A stretch of 64,000 nucleotides of DNA from Pelobates cultripes (lineage: Eukaryota; Chordata; Amphibia; Anura; Pelobatidae). The first letter of the stretch is position 1. Each line of letters starts with the position of its first letter. Both the position numbers and the translations under genes were made by a program. The stretch lies in contig OW240920.1 of NCBI GenBank assembly GCA_933207985.1, positions 132,175,210-132,239,209 of the forward strand. Reading direction: 5' to 3'. Of this stretch, positions 20,780-32,183 are shown one piece after another. Below the pieces are notes generated by a model, which saw only the letters and a list, made by a program, of their open reading frames with translations, searched no databases and had not been told where the DNA came from.

Positions 20780-23330
20780 AACTCATGGTTGCGATAGATT
20801 CAATTGATTATTGTTAATATTCGATAGAGAGGACTGAACAACAAGTCATCGATAAATTAATTATACATAACTTGGCACTTCTCTCATGACCTGGCTATCC
20901 CAACCTCGAAGATGTGGAACTCCTCCCACCAACCCATATAAGAATTTGCACAGGAAGGATACATATGCAAAAAACCTATGATTATGTGCTCAGAAAAGTT
21001 GTTCCATTATGCTATTGATACAAGTGACCTTGTTGATATGCTTTGTTATAATATCTCCAGTGTCTTGCAATTATTGGCATAGGAGGGAGCAAAGTTTGTC
21101 ACCACAGCAGTCCCACATGTCTGCAGGTAGGAGTTAAAGAAAAACTAATTATGAGTTATTAAATAGTTCACACTCATCAAAACAAAATATTTGAGTTTAC
21201 CATAGTAATCACTGCATCTGGTCAAATGATAATCATTCACAATCATACCTTTGTCATGGGGAGTGCTGCTAGAATACACTGAGACTACATCAAGTGTAAT
21301 CTGCCTATAATTATTCAACCATCTACAATTCTGTAGCTGACACAAAGCATCGTTAGTATCCCATAAATAAAATGTCAAACGCTTGACCAATGCTTGAAGG
21401 AACCCATCAATGAGCTCTGCCAAGTGTTCATTTAAAGAATTAATGTCTTAGATGAGAAGAAAATCCCATGGTATACCATTATTAAAGCATTTACAGATCT
21501 TGGGGACATGTGAGAAATCAGTACCAGACATAAGACTTTACAATCCTTGGCAACTTTTTGTCAGGATTACTAAATGACCCAGCATGTAGAATTGTGTCAC
21601 AGGACTAGGACTAAAAGGTAACGTATTACCGGGCCTTAGAATGGCCGGACTTAACGCACCAAAGAATAGTCAGGATACTTGCCGAGGTCTGGGGGTACAG
21701 AATGAGACACAACGATAAGGGAAAGCCAGAAGTTAGGGATACCAGAATACAGGGAAGTCAAACGAAGCCAAAGTCAAATACCAGAAATAAACGAACAGGA
21801 ACACACTCTCGGACAACCACTAAGGAAACCACGACAGGGCAATAAGGAAAAGTAAATTTGAGCTTAAATAAGTGCTTTACATTTCTAATTGTCCGAAAAC
21901 GGCCTTTGACCCCAAAATGTGTGCGCGCGTTTCCTCTGTGGCGTCACGCGCACGCCGACATTGTCAATAACGTGGGTGAACTTGGGGGTATATTTTGGCG
22001 TGGATCTACAGTGGCCGGCGTCCATTAACATGCTGCTCACACAGACGCATGGCCGCTGGGTGCAAATACTGCAAGGTGAGGAGAAATCGTTACATTTTAT
22101 CTGTAATCACACCTAAATGACAGGCTTGATAAGCCAACTAGTACAAGATTTACTTAAATTTAATAGATGGGTTATATGTTAATCTTATCGCCTAATCCAG
22201 CACAGTAGTCCTTAACATCGAGGATGACTATGCATTTCCCCATATTCACATGCCTTATCGCAATATCAACATTTTATTTTAATGAATCAGGGGCTGATCT
22301 CTCCTACGGTGATAAATCTGAGGGGACAAGTGGAGTTCTATGATCAAGTGCTATAAGCTCCCATGCTAAAGGGTGAACTCAGAGTGTAACGTGCATGACA
22401 CACTATAATAGGTAGAGATTTTTGATGCATAAACTCAGTACCTTACTCAAATAGTACCACAAATACCAGTATATTACTGTATCGCGAATTAACTTCTGAC
22501 ATGAACATACTGAATACCACGCTGATGATATCATACAGGCCTTGTGTTTTACATCTCTATGTATATTGTTCATGCCTTGGGGACCTGCGTGTCCCATTGA
22601 ATATTCTTGCTAATTTGGTACATTTTATCCTCACATTCTCCATTACATCAATAAAACAAAAAAAGTGCTATAAACTCCCTTTACACGGATCTTAAAAGGT
22701 GTCAACTAGTGATCCTCTGAGGTGATGTGGTCGAAGTCCGATGATCTCAGAGATCTCCTGAAGAGATGTTTCACCACATCTTGCATTTGCACTTCCTTAG
22801 CAATGTACTCTGAACTGGACAAGAAAGAATGTAAAATCTGTTCCTTGCAAAAACCACAATACTAAATATTATGTCTTGCTTGCTGAAAACAACTCACATT
22901 AACACAATCACATTAGTAGTAGGAGATACCTGATATTTTCCTTCATTTTTTTTCTTTTAATAACTAAAAGTTCCTAACGTATCTGTTCACATCAATAGAA
23001 GTGTTAAATAGATAAGAAATATTCACTGGAGCAAAATGAAGACCCTCAGCAAGTAGAGATATTTGATCATCAGTCAAGGATAAAGAAGACAAGTTCATAA
23101 CACTTTTTTTCTTGATAGTATATCCATAGGTTTTTATTTCCATTTGTCATTTTTCCTGTGTTGCCTTCTCCTTTTTTTTTTTAGCCACTAGAGGTCTCAT
23201 CAGAGGCCTGTGATGTTTTGCCTATATTGTGTTAATCTTATTACCATCAGCACAAAAGACATGGATGGCATATTGAGCACAATCTTTATCTGTATAATTG
23301 GTCACCTTCGACATATCTGTCATTTAATGT
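20780..23330 (-). pseudogene. Penelope-like retroelement remnant (minus strand)
   Basis: Pieces appear in order on the minus strand. Near 23,050 an N-terminal fragment reads LSLTDDQISLLAEGLHFAP, matching the LS-x-L-x-x-GL-F-P start region of Penelope-type RTs; nearby is FNTSIDVNRYVRN. The frame 21,423-21,145 holds HLAELIDGFLQALVKR-type sequence just upstream of ITLDVVSVYSSSTPHDKG, the RT aspartate motif A. Further on, at about 21,120-21,080, CGTAVVTKFAPSYAN matches the next RT block. The catalytic Y/F-x-DD box was not found intact. The two halves are separated by about 1.1 kb of foreign sequence (21.6-22.7 kb). Multiple stops and shifts show it is dead. No GIY-YIG endonuclease part was recognised. 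Confidence 0.7.
21600..22690. other. foreign insert between the halves of the Penelope-like remnant
   Basis: This stretch contains words such as 'ttgccgaggtctggg', 'gataccagaatacaggg' and 'agtcaaacgaagcc', with a loose counterpart at 47,085-47,215 ('ccgaggtcagaaatccagg'), typical of a dispersed retroelement fragment. No gene is supported. Exact borders are not resolved. Confidence 0.4.
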
Positions 23331-23513
23331 CGGCACTGAACTCTAGGTAAGCTTTAATATTAGAAATATATGTAAATTGGAAACCGCATGGAAGCAGTAG
23401 CATAAACCGAGAGCTCGCCATTAAGTGGACTACAACAGCGAGATTCACAGCAATTTTCACACAGCGACACATCCACAAGCTGTTGAGGACACGGGGGAAA
23501 AGATGTCCAACAA

Positions 23514-24591
23514 ATGAACCAAAAATTAAAACAGAAAACGCTGCATTCACACCTAACAATGGGGAATAACGGCAACCAAGATGGCGCCGACGGATCAAAC
23601 TCCGCAAATTCGAGCTGTGATACTGGGGAGGACCAAGATATCCCTGACATCCCCTGCACACAACCGGCCACGGATGCCTCCGTGAGTAAAATGCTACACT
23701 CACTACAACAAAGTCTGCGGTCCGACTTCTCTAAAATGGCGGCGGACATCAAGGCAGACATACAGTCCTTAGGAGATAGGATGGCACACTTGGAAGAGAC
23801 AACAGAAGGGCTGAGTGAAGCACATAACGAACTAGCAGAAGCACACACAGCTCTGCAGCAAAAAGTGAATTTCCTCGAGGGGAAAATAGCAGACAATGAA
23901 GATAGGGAAAGGAGAAATAATATTAGATTGAGAGGTGCACCTGAAGCTGTAGGCTCGCAAGACCTAACTAAGTTCGTGCAGGATATGTTTCGGGCACTCA
24001 TTCCCGACACTAAAGACCTCAGACTTACGCCTAGACCGCACTCACCTACTGCCGAAACCGAGGCATCTGCCGCCCTCAACACCAAGGGATGTAATCACAA
24101 GAATTCACTATTTCACAGTGAAAGACCAACTGATGCAGGCTTCACGCAGCAATCCGACACTGCCAAACCCGTTTACAGACGTTAAACTTTTCATAGACTT
24201 ATCCGCGACGACTATGTTTAAAAGAAGAGCGTTTGCACCTATTACCATGGCTCTACGCAATGCCGCTATTCCGTACAAATGGGGATTCCTGGCGAAATTA
24301 TTGCTGAAACGAAACGGTACAGATAAAATCATCCTCACACCAAGGGATGGTGTGAAACTACTCAGAGAATGGAACATCCCTGTAGCACAACCTGCCAACT
24401 CCAGATCACCAGCAGCGTCGCCGCCTAGAAAAAACGCAAAAGACTCGCAATCCATCCCATGGCACGCACAGACTTTAGAGCGACGGGACCACGGAACACT
24501 GATACATCGGGCCTTGAGGCCATCGATCACCATTGAGAGCTTTCAGATACGTATAAACACTGTGAAACTGAGAGCCTGTGTAACCTCGTAG
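23514..24591 (+). pseudogene. L1 (Tx1-like) ORF1, frame-broken
   Basis: The first frame (M at 23,514 or 23,559 as MGNNGNQDG) encodes an acidic N-terminus, then a coiled coil (about residues 55-130: KADIQSLGDRMAHLEETTEG and onward) and the start of an RRM-like fold at RRNNIRLRGAPEAV. A frameshift between about 24,027 and 24,087 moves the remainder to another frame containing RDVITRIHYFTVKDQL, DLSATTMFKRRAFAPI and IPYKWGFLAKLL, the conserved C-terminal domain of L1 ORF1 proteins. It ends at 24,591. ORF1p is an RNA-binding trimer that packages the LINE transcript. As read the copy is defective; the break is simple. Confidence 0.85.
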
Positions 24592-25074
24592 CTGTTTTCA
24601 CTTGCAATGTGATTCACAGCCAAGAGTCCACACTAGGCGGATAGAAAAAAAGAAAAGTTGTTAAAGTTACTAGATCTATACTGCCAACCTTATGTTATAA
24701 TTGAACCATTATCAGGTACCACCTGAAAAGTGTAACTGATAAGAGGATTACAAATATATGCGCAAGACTGTACAACAATAGATATACCCTGAATTGTTTA
24801 ACCCTAGAAAATACTTACAAAGTACCCAACTGAGCAACTCCCACGATACCCCACACGGCTTACCTACCAAGCCATAAATTTATCCGTTTGCAGAATACTG
24901 CGCTAGGCCACCCGGCTAATGGGTTTGTATATAGTTCACGTTAAACTGTTATAAGTTGTCACCCACCCCACCTTACCTTCTCCTTACCACCAAATCACAG
25001 AACTGTAGCGAGACAGGACTGCGAGTCGAGAGAAGATCTCAATTGCTATAACCCGTTAACCACTTTCTGGCACA
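24592..25074 (+). other. L1 inter-ORF spacer
   Basis: The 483 bases between ORF1 stop and ORF2 start hold no frame of note. The segment resembles 7050-7590 upstream of the other L1 remnant, which supports both belonging to one family. Confidence 0.6.
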
Positions 25075-28000
25075 ATGTCGATCAAAATATTCTCTCTAAA
25101 CACAAAGGGGTTGAACTCGCCTCATAAAAGGCGACTAGCACTCTTGGAAGCTAAAAAACAGAAAGCACAAGTTGCCTTCTTTCAAGAAACCCATTTCAAA
25201 TGGGGCTCCCGGCCCAGGTTTAACTCTCCCTGGTTTCCTATAGACCATCATTCTTGTTATTCTACAAAAAAAAGAGGGATCTCTATCCTAATAAGCAAAA
25301 ACGTAACCTTTGAATTCATCCGCAAAATCAGTGACAAGAAAGGTAGATATCTCATCATTCAGTGTCATCTGAATAACAATCCCTTTACCTTAATGAATAT
25401 TTATGGGCCCAATGACAATCAAGAAGCATTTATGACCCAGGTATTTGCTATGTTGAATTTGTACAGCTTTGGGGAGGTAATACTTGGAGGCGATACCAAC
25501 CTTCTCCTAGACAGTACCAAAGACTCATCTGCCTCAGACACATTGGCACCCACCACCTCAAAGACACGGCTCACACAATCTCATAACATCTGTAACATCC
25601 TATCAACACATGATTACGTAGACCCCTGGAGAATAATTCACCCCACTGAAATTGATTACACTTGTCATACTGCAGTACACAATAGTCACTCCAGAATTGA
25701 CAGATTCTTGATCAGAACTGCCTCACTCGCAAAAGTACTGGATGCGGGCATTGGCGACATTACGTGGTCAGACCACGCTCCTATCACACTGACACTCGAG
25801 GATAGATTCCCTACCAATGGTCGAACCTCTTGGAGGCTAAATGAAGCCTTACTCAAGAATCCGCACAAAGTCAAACAAATCACACTGAACCTGCAAAATT
25901 ACTTTGCGGACAATGACAGACCAGATATAGACCCAGACTACATTTGGCTAGCACAAGCAGTCATTAGAGGCAGTTTCATTAAACACGCAAGCCATGCTAG
26001 GAGAACCCCGCAAGCACAATATCTGGCCCTCATCAATGAGATTAAATCTCTCACACATAGGAACAAACACTCGCCCACTCTAGACACACATTGAACCCTA
26101 CTAGCATTACAGACCAAACTGCGGGATATGGAACTGGCAAAAACTACTTGCCTCCTACAAAAATCAAAACATAAATTCTTTGCAGCAGGGAATAAAGCTG
26201 GAGCTAAACTGGCAGCACAACTAAAAGAATAAACAATCGCCTCCAGGATTGCCTACCTCAAAACCGGGAAGGGTCAAAAAATCATTGACCCCGGGGAAAT
26301 TGTTAATACATTTGCAGAGTATTACCATAAATTGTAAAACCTGAGCGAGGACGAGGCTACTAATGTCCCGACCACAACAGACATAGACAAGTTCTTGACA
26401 GATCTGCGCTTGCCTTTACTGACCCCAACCGCAGTACAGTCCCTACGAAAACCCATATGCCTGGAGGAAGTCACACTAGCAATTGCGGACCTGCCTGCTA
26501 ACAAATCACCGGGACCTGACGGCCTTACAAATACTTATTACGAATTATTTGTAAATATCCTCTCTCCACACTTATTAAATCTGTACCGACAGAGCAATGA
26601 ACGGGGATCTCTTCCTGCTGAAATACTTATGGCCCATATCTCCACCCTCCCCAAGCCTGGAAAATCACTGACAATATGTAAAAATTTCAGACCAATCTCC
26701 CTATTAAACGGAGACGCTAAACTGTATGCCAAAGTACTAAGTAATAGATTAGCTCCACTCCTCAGACAGTTAGTGCACAATGACCAGTCGGGGTTCGTCC
26801 GGGGCCGTCAGGGCTCTGATAATACTCATAGAATCCTCAATATACTAGCACAAATGGAGAGGGACAAAAGCGAGGGCCTTCTCCTAGCACTAGATGCAGA
26901 GAAGGCCTTTGACCGCCTCAACTGGGCATATATGTCGAAAGTCCTGAAATCCTATGGATTCCCGCTCAAAATGGTTAGAGGGATAGGTGCATTATACAGC
27001 GCCCCAGCAGCCAAGGTCTCAACCAGGGGCTTCACCTCCGATGAATTTCACATCACAAATGGGACACGCCAGGGATGCTCTCTCTCCCCTCCCCTGTATA
27101 TCCGGTCACTGGAACCATTAGCACTTAAAATACGTACAAATCCCTATGTCAAAGGAATCCAAATGCTAGGCCAAGAACACAAATTGGCGATGTTTGCCGA
27201 TGATGTTTTGGTGTCAATGGCAGACCTGGAAAAATCCCTTCCTCACCTTATGCAAACCCTTAAAGAGTTCGGCCTTGTTTCTCATTACAAACTCAACCAG
27301 GACAAAACCCAAGCACTGCCAATTGGCATGCCCTCAGGGCTAAAAACATTACTGAAAGACGAATATCAATTTGACTGGAGATCTTCATCTCTCACTTATC
27401 TGGGAGTTAAAATTGCGACATCCATTGCCACAATGATAAAACTCAACTACTTACCTTTACCACACATATGTAAGACAGAAACCCTGGCATGGAAGCACGC
27501 ATCTTTCCTGGTTAGGGAAAATTAACGCATTTAAAATGTTCATACTACCAAAGATCCTACATGTTTGCCGAATGCTTCCCCGTAAAATACCACAATCCCT
27601 ACTTAAATCACTACAAATTACATGCAACACCTTTATTTGGGACAACAAGAAACCCAGAATACCTAACAAATTATTACACACCCAGGTTAGACCCCTGTCT
27701 CCCTAGAAGTAGGCCTTCCAAATATTACCAAATACTATAAGGCTGCGGCACTAGCAGCAGGAATACTCCTACACTTGCCTAAAGGAGACCTAAATTGGGG
27801 AGATATGGAAAGAGCACAAATACCAGATTATGATATTGTTGATCTCTTATGGAACCCAAACACCTACGTACCCCTCACTTGAGCCTATTTCCCACCAAAA
27901 CCTTCACTCTTGGAGTGTGGGATGCATTTATTATACCCACAATCTATCAATTAACAGATAACGGGGAAGTAATCCCATTTGCTGACCTACAGACCCAATG

Positions 28001-28802
28001 GCACTTACCAGCTACGGAAATGTTCACATACCTGAGACTCAAAGGAACTATTTTGACTCATGTGCACAACCACCACACCATGCCAAAAGACAAATCACTA
28101 CCTACTGAAGGTATTCTTGATAGATGCTGGACCACTCCCGGCAAACCAAAAACCATATCCTTATGCTACAAAATGTGGGAAAGCACGACACCAAAGCATA
28201 ATCCACTTTGTAGAACAAAATGGGAGGAGGATTGTTCCCTTCAATTATCAGACGATGACTGGGTAAGGGCCCTCAATAACTTATCTAAACTCACTAGATG
28301 CTACACACACATAGAAGCCCACAGGAAACTAATCTACAGGTGATATATGACACCACAAAAACTACACAAAATCTACCCTAATGTACCACCAGTATGCTGG
28401 AGGTGCTCAACAACGACCGGGTCATTCCTACATACATGGTGGACCTGCCCAAACATCCAACCAATCTGGATACAGGTCCGGAAAACGCTAGAAAAATTAG
28501 ACAAATCGAAGCTACCAACAACCCCGCAAACCTACCTAATGCTCCTATTTCCTACTGATCTCGCTAGAGAACACAGGCAGGTATGCGCCATCACACTTCT
28601 AGCCGCTAGGAACTTCCTAGTCACACACTGGAAATCGCACATGTGCCCCTCAAAATCACAACTATGTGACAAGATCCAACAATATTATATATATGAGTGT
28701 ATGACATTAAACAACAGTGCAAAAACACAGAAATTCCAAAATGTATGGAAAGATGGGAAAGACCTGTACCCAAGGTTACATATACCCATGAGTAGACCCT
28801 GA
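25075..28802 (+). pseudogene. L1 (Tx1-like) ORF2: endonuclease-reverse transcriptase, several breaks
   Basis: ATG at 25,075 opens an apurinic-type endonuclease: SLNTKGLNSPHKRR, FFQETHF (catalytic Glu), NIYGPNDNQ, LGGDTNLLLD and SDHAPITL. The frame is cut by TGA at 26,092-26,094 and by two more stops to about 26,337 but stays in phase; from 26,395 it encodes the RT with PANKSPGPDGLT, HISTLPKPGK, FRPISLLN, LALDAEKAFDRLNW, GTRQGCSLSP and the catalytic MFADDVLVSM box. A frameshift near 27,520 moves the rest to another phase (27,849-28,802, one further stop at 28,341), with CWRCSTTTGSFLHTWWTCP, the C-terminal cysteine motif. Overall length of about 1240 codons is full for the family. ORF2p would nick DNA and prime reverse transcription. 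This copy is inactive as read. Confidence 0.92.
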
Positions 28803-28922
28803 GGGGTATTACGATTACTTACAGAGGCAGGACTGCCGGGTCACACTTAGACACGCCGACCACATCTCGCACTCGCTATTTCTTGACCCAAGAAAATCTG
28901 ATTCAAGGCAACATGTTACAAG

Positions 28923-29150
28923 TAGAGATGTCGCAAACTGCTCGCCGAACTGTTCGCGAACTGTCCGCCGGCGAACAATAGCGTGTTCACGTTGGGCGAA
29001 CATATGCGATTTCCGGTCCGCCCCCTATTCGTCATCATTGAGTAAACTTTGACCCGGAACCTCACAGTCAGCAGACACATTCCAGCCAATCAGCAGCAGA
29101 CCCTCCCTCCCAGGATGTGTCTGCTGACTGTGAGGTTCCGGGATGTGTCC
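28923..29150 (+). mobile_element. hAT left-end fragment with hairpin
   Basis: Starts TAGAGATGTCGCAAACTG, close to the TAGTGATGT end of the complete hAT, followed by gcgaac/gttcgc-rich subterminal sequence, 'gtccgccccctattcgtcatc' and 'gagtaaactttgaccc'. GGAACCTCACAGTCAGCAGA at 29,059-29,078 is answered by its inverted copy 'tctgctgactgtgaggttcc' at 29,119-29,138, so the fragment folds back on itself. No right end follows. It sits about 120 bases past the L1 ORF2 stop, so probably inserted into the L1 3' region. Confidence 0.75.
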
Positions 29151-30012
29151 ATAGAAGGATTAAAAGGACAATATAGGCACCAAATCAACTTTATGAATAA
29201 AAATAGGTATAAAAGCCTACACGTACCAGGAGATCCCTAAACCAATAAAAGATGAAGTCTAATATTCTTATTGATAGCTCTAAGAAGTAAAGTGCAAAAT
29301 AGAACCGATACAGTTGGAAGAATTTAAAAAACTTTAAATGACAATAGCAAACATATAAACGGGTAAAAAAACAGAAACTAGATGTCAGCCAAGTACTAAG
29401 TGATCGCACATAGGAGGGGAATGTTAACTAAACAATCAATGTTCAGCAGACATATAATAGCAATGAAAAAAATCCAAATATGACCTAAATGGTCTTTGGC
29501 AGAAATAGAGATCTGCACAGTCCCATCTATTGTGTAATATACCACTCAGTAGTCCAATACTTTGTAGAATGAGTCCAACTTTATGATAAAACGATAAAAG
29601 TCAGTAACTGGTGTTCTGGATACCAAAATTAGTTTGACGCAGAAAATGGACCTGATATAGAATGATTTCACTGTCACAGTCAACACATTGTGTAACTATC
29701 CATTTAGAAACAGATAGTAACATTCATGTATCAGACTGAAGACACAGTATAACCGGTGTTGGTAAAATAAAATAAAATGCAAACAAAATATGTCAAAATG
29801 TTACATAAAAGATAGTATTACTCACAGACCACTATAACAGGTATATGGTAATAATGGTTGCTCCAAGATATAAGCTAAAAATGCGAGGTAGCAGTGCTTT
29901 TCAATTAAAAGCTTCAAATTTATTAATCAAAATAAAAAATTAAAATCCACTCACGAACATGAAGTGTAATAAAGCAGCAAATGAGTCCTGGGGGTCTGCA
30001 AGAGTGGGTAGT
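29151..30012 (-). repeat. unclassified terminal-type sequence, possibly Penelope-like
   Basis: No gene is supported in this AT-rich stretch. Its last 83 bases (29,930-30,012, 'cactcacgaacatgaagtg' and so on) recur in inverted orientation at 38,585-38,668, on the far side of the complete hAT. Adjacent to it, in the same minus-strand sense, lies a hammerhead-like motif, an arrangement known for Penelope-like terminal repeats; the family call is therefore tentative. Confidence 0.35.
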
Positions 30013-30118
30013 GTTGTTTCGGTATGCGGCTGTATGCCTGAATACATTACGCATTTTGTGATGATTCAAAGTCACTTCCTCAGAGGCATTCTGGCATACA
30101 GCCGCATACTGAAACAAC
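30013..30118 (-). ncRNA. hammerhead-like motif within a 26-bp stem, candidate
   Basis: Arms GTTGTTTCGGTATGCGGCTG (plus six bases, to 30,038) and 30,093-30,118 are inverted copies with one mismatch. On the minus strand, inside the stem, the order is AGAAUGCCU, CUGAGGA, a hairpin AGUGACUUUGAAUCAUCAC with a 5-base stem GUGA/UCAC-type, AAAAUGCGUAAUGUA, then UUC and the closing arm. CUGAGGA and AAAAUGCGUA are identical to the cores of the motif at 2604-2647. Both depart from the canonical CUGAUGA/GAAAC at the same bases, so they are one subfamily, probably inactive. Confidence 0.35.
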
Positions 30119-30679
30119 TGCAGCTACCGAGCAACCGTGGAACGCAGAGCGGACGCAGTAGGTGGAATGCACGCGAGGAGGGTTCCATCTCTCCCAGCAC
30201 AGCGAGATCACCTCACCGCTAGTGATGTACCGAACGGTTCGCTGGCGAATAGTTCCTGGCGAACATAGCGTGTTCGCGTTCGCCACGGCGGGCGAACATA
30301 TGCGCGGTTCGATTGGCCCCCTATTCGTCATCATTGAACAAACTTTGACCCTGTGCCTCACAGTCAGCAGACACATTCCAGCCAATCAGCAGCACACCCT
30401 CCCTAGCAGACCCTCCCACCTACTGGACAGCATCCATTTTAGATTCATTCTGAAGCTGCATTCTTAGTGAGAGGAGGGAAAGTGTAGCTGCTGTTGATTT
30501 GATAGGGAAATGGATAGCTAGGCTAGTGTATTCAGTGTCCACTACAGTCCTGAAGGACTCATCTGATCTCTGCTGTAAGGACAGCACCCCAAAAAGCCCT
30601 TTTTAGGACTAGAACATCAGTCTGCTTTTTTTCCCTGTGTAATCTAATTGCAGTTGCCTGCCTGCCTGCCAGCTTCTGT

Positions 30680-32180
30680 GTCAGGCTCACAGTGGATACT
30701 GTGCCCACTTGCCCAGTGCCACCACTCATATCTGGTGTCACAATAGCTTGCATTTAAAAACCAAAAAACTTTTTTCACTGTTATAGATTGAATAGCAGTC
30801 AGTGTCCTTCAAGCGGGTGTGTCAGGCCTACAGCGTCTACTCTGCCAACCTCTGCCAGTGAACAGTGCCACTCATATTTGGTGTCACAATAGCGTGCATT
30901 TAAAAACAAAACATTTTTTTTCACTGTAATAGATTGAATAGCAGTTAGTTGTCTGCAAGCGTCTGTGTGTCAGGCCAACAGCGTGTACTCTGCCAACCTC
31001 TGCCAGTGCACAGTGCCACTCTTATCTGGTGTCGCAATAGATTGCATTTAAAAACCCCAAAACTTTTTTCACTGTTATAGATTGAATAGCAGTTAGTTGT
31101 CTGCAAGCGGGTGTCAGGCCTACAGCGTCTACTCTGCCAACCTCTGCCAGTGCCACGTGCCATTCATATCTGGTGTCACAATAGCATGCATTTAAAAACA
31201 AAAAAAGTTGTTGACTAATCTAATAGCAGTCAGTGTCCTCCAAGCGGGTGTCAGGCCTACAGCGTGTACTCTGCCAACCTCTGCCAGTGCACATTGCCAC
31301 TCATATCTGTTGTAACAATAGCTTGCATTTAAAAACAAAAAAACGTTTATGACTGTAATCTAATAGCAGTCAGTGTCCTTCATAAGTGTGTGTCAGGCCT
31401 ACAGCGTGTACTCTGCCAACCTCTGCCAGTGCCACGTGCCATTCATATCTGGTGTCACAATAGCATGCATTTAAAAACAAAAAAAGTTGTTGACTAATCT
31501 AATAGCAGTCAGTGTCCTCCAAGCGGGTGTCAGGCCTACAGCGTGTACTCTGCCAACCTCTGCCAGTGCACATTGCCACTCATATCTGTTGTAACAATAG
31601 CTTGCATTTAAAAACAAAAAAACGTTTATGACTGTAATCTAATAGCAGTCAGTGTCCTTCATAAGTGTGTGTCAGGCCTACAGCGTGTACTCTGCCAACC
31701 TCTGCCAGTGCACAGTGCCACTCATATCTGGTGTCACAATAGCATGCATTTAAAAACAAAAAAAGTTGTTGACTAATCTAATAGCAGTCAGTGTCCTCCA
31801 AGCGGGTGTCAGGCCTACAGCGTGTACTCTGCCAACCTCTGCCAGTGCACATTGCCACTCATATCTGTTGTAACAATAGCTTGCATTTAAAAACAAAAAA
31901 ACGTTTATGACTGTAATCTAATAGCAGTCAGTGTCCTTCAAGCGGGTGTCAGGCCTACAGCGTGTACTCTGCCAACCTCTGCCAGTGCACAGTGCCACTC
32001 ATATCTGGTGTCGCAATAGATTGCATTTAAAAACACCAAAACTTTTTTTACTGTTATAGATTGAATAGCAGTTAGTTGTCTGAAAGCAGGTGTCAAGCCT
32101 ACAGCGTGTACTCTGCCAACTTCTGCCAGTGCACAGTACCACTCTTATCTGGTGTCGCAATAGATTGCATTTAAAAAACA
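30680..32180 (+). repeat. roughly 140-bp tandem array in the hAT left region, about 11 copies
   Basis: Each unit contains GTGTCAGGCCTACAGCG, 'tctgccaacctctgccagtg', 'ccactcatatctg.tgt.acaatag' and 'gcatttaaaaac'. Within 31,195-32,030 two unit types alternate (one followed by 'gttgttgactaa', the other by 'cgtttatgactgtaa'), forming a higher-order repeat of about 279 bases present three times. The array runs up to the transposase start and may be its leader. Confidence 0.85.
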
Positions 32181-32183
32181 AAA

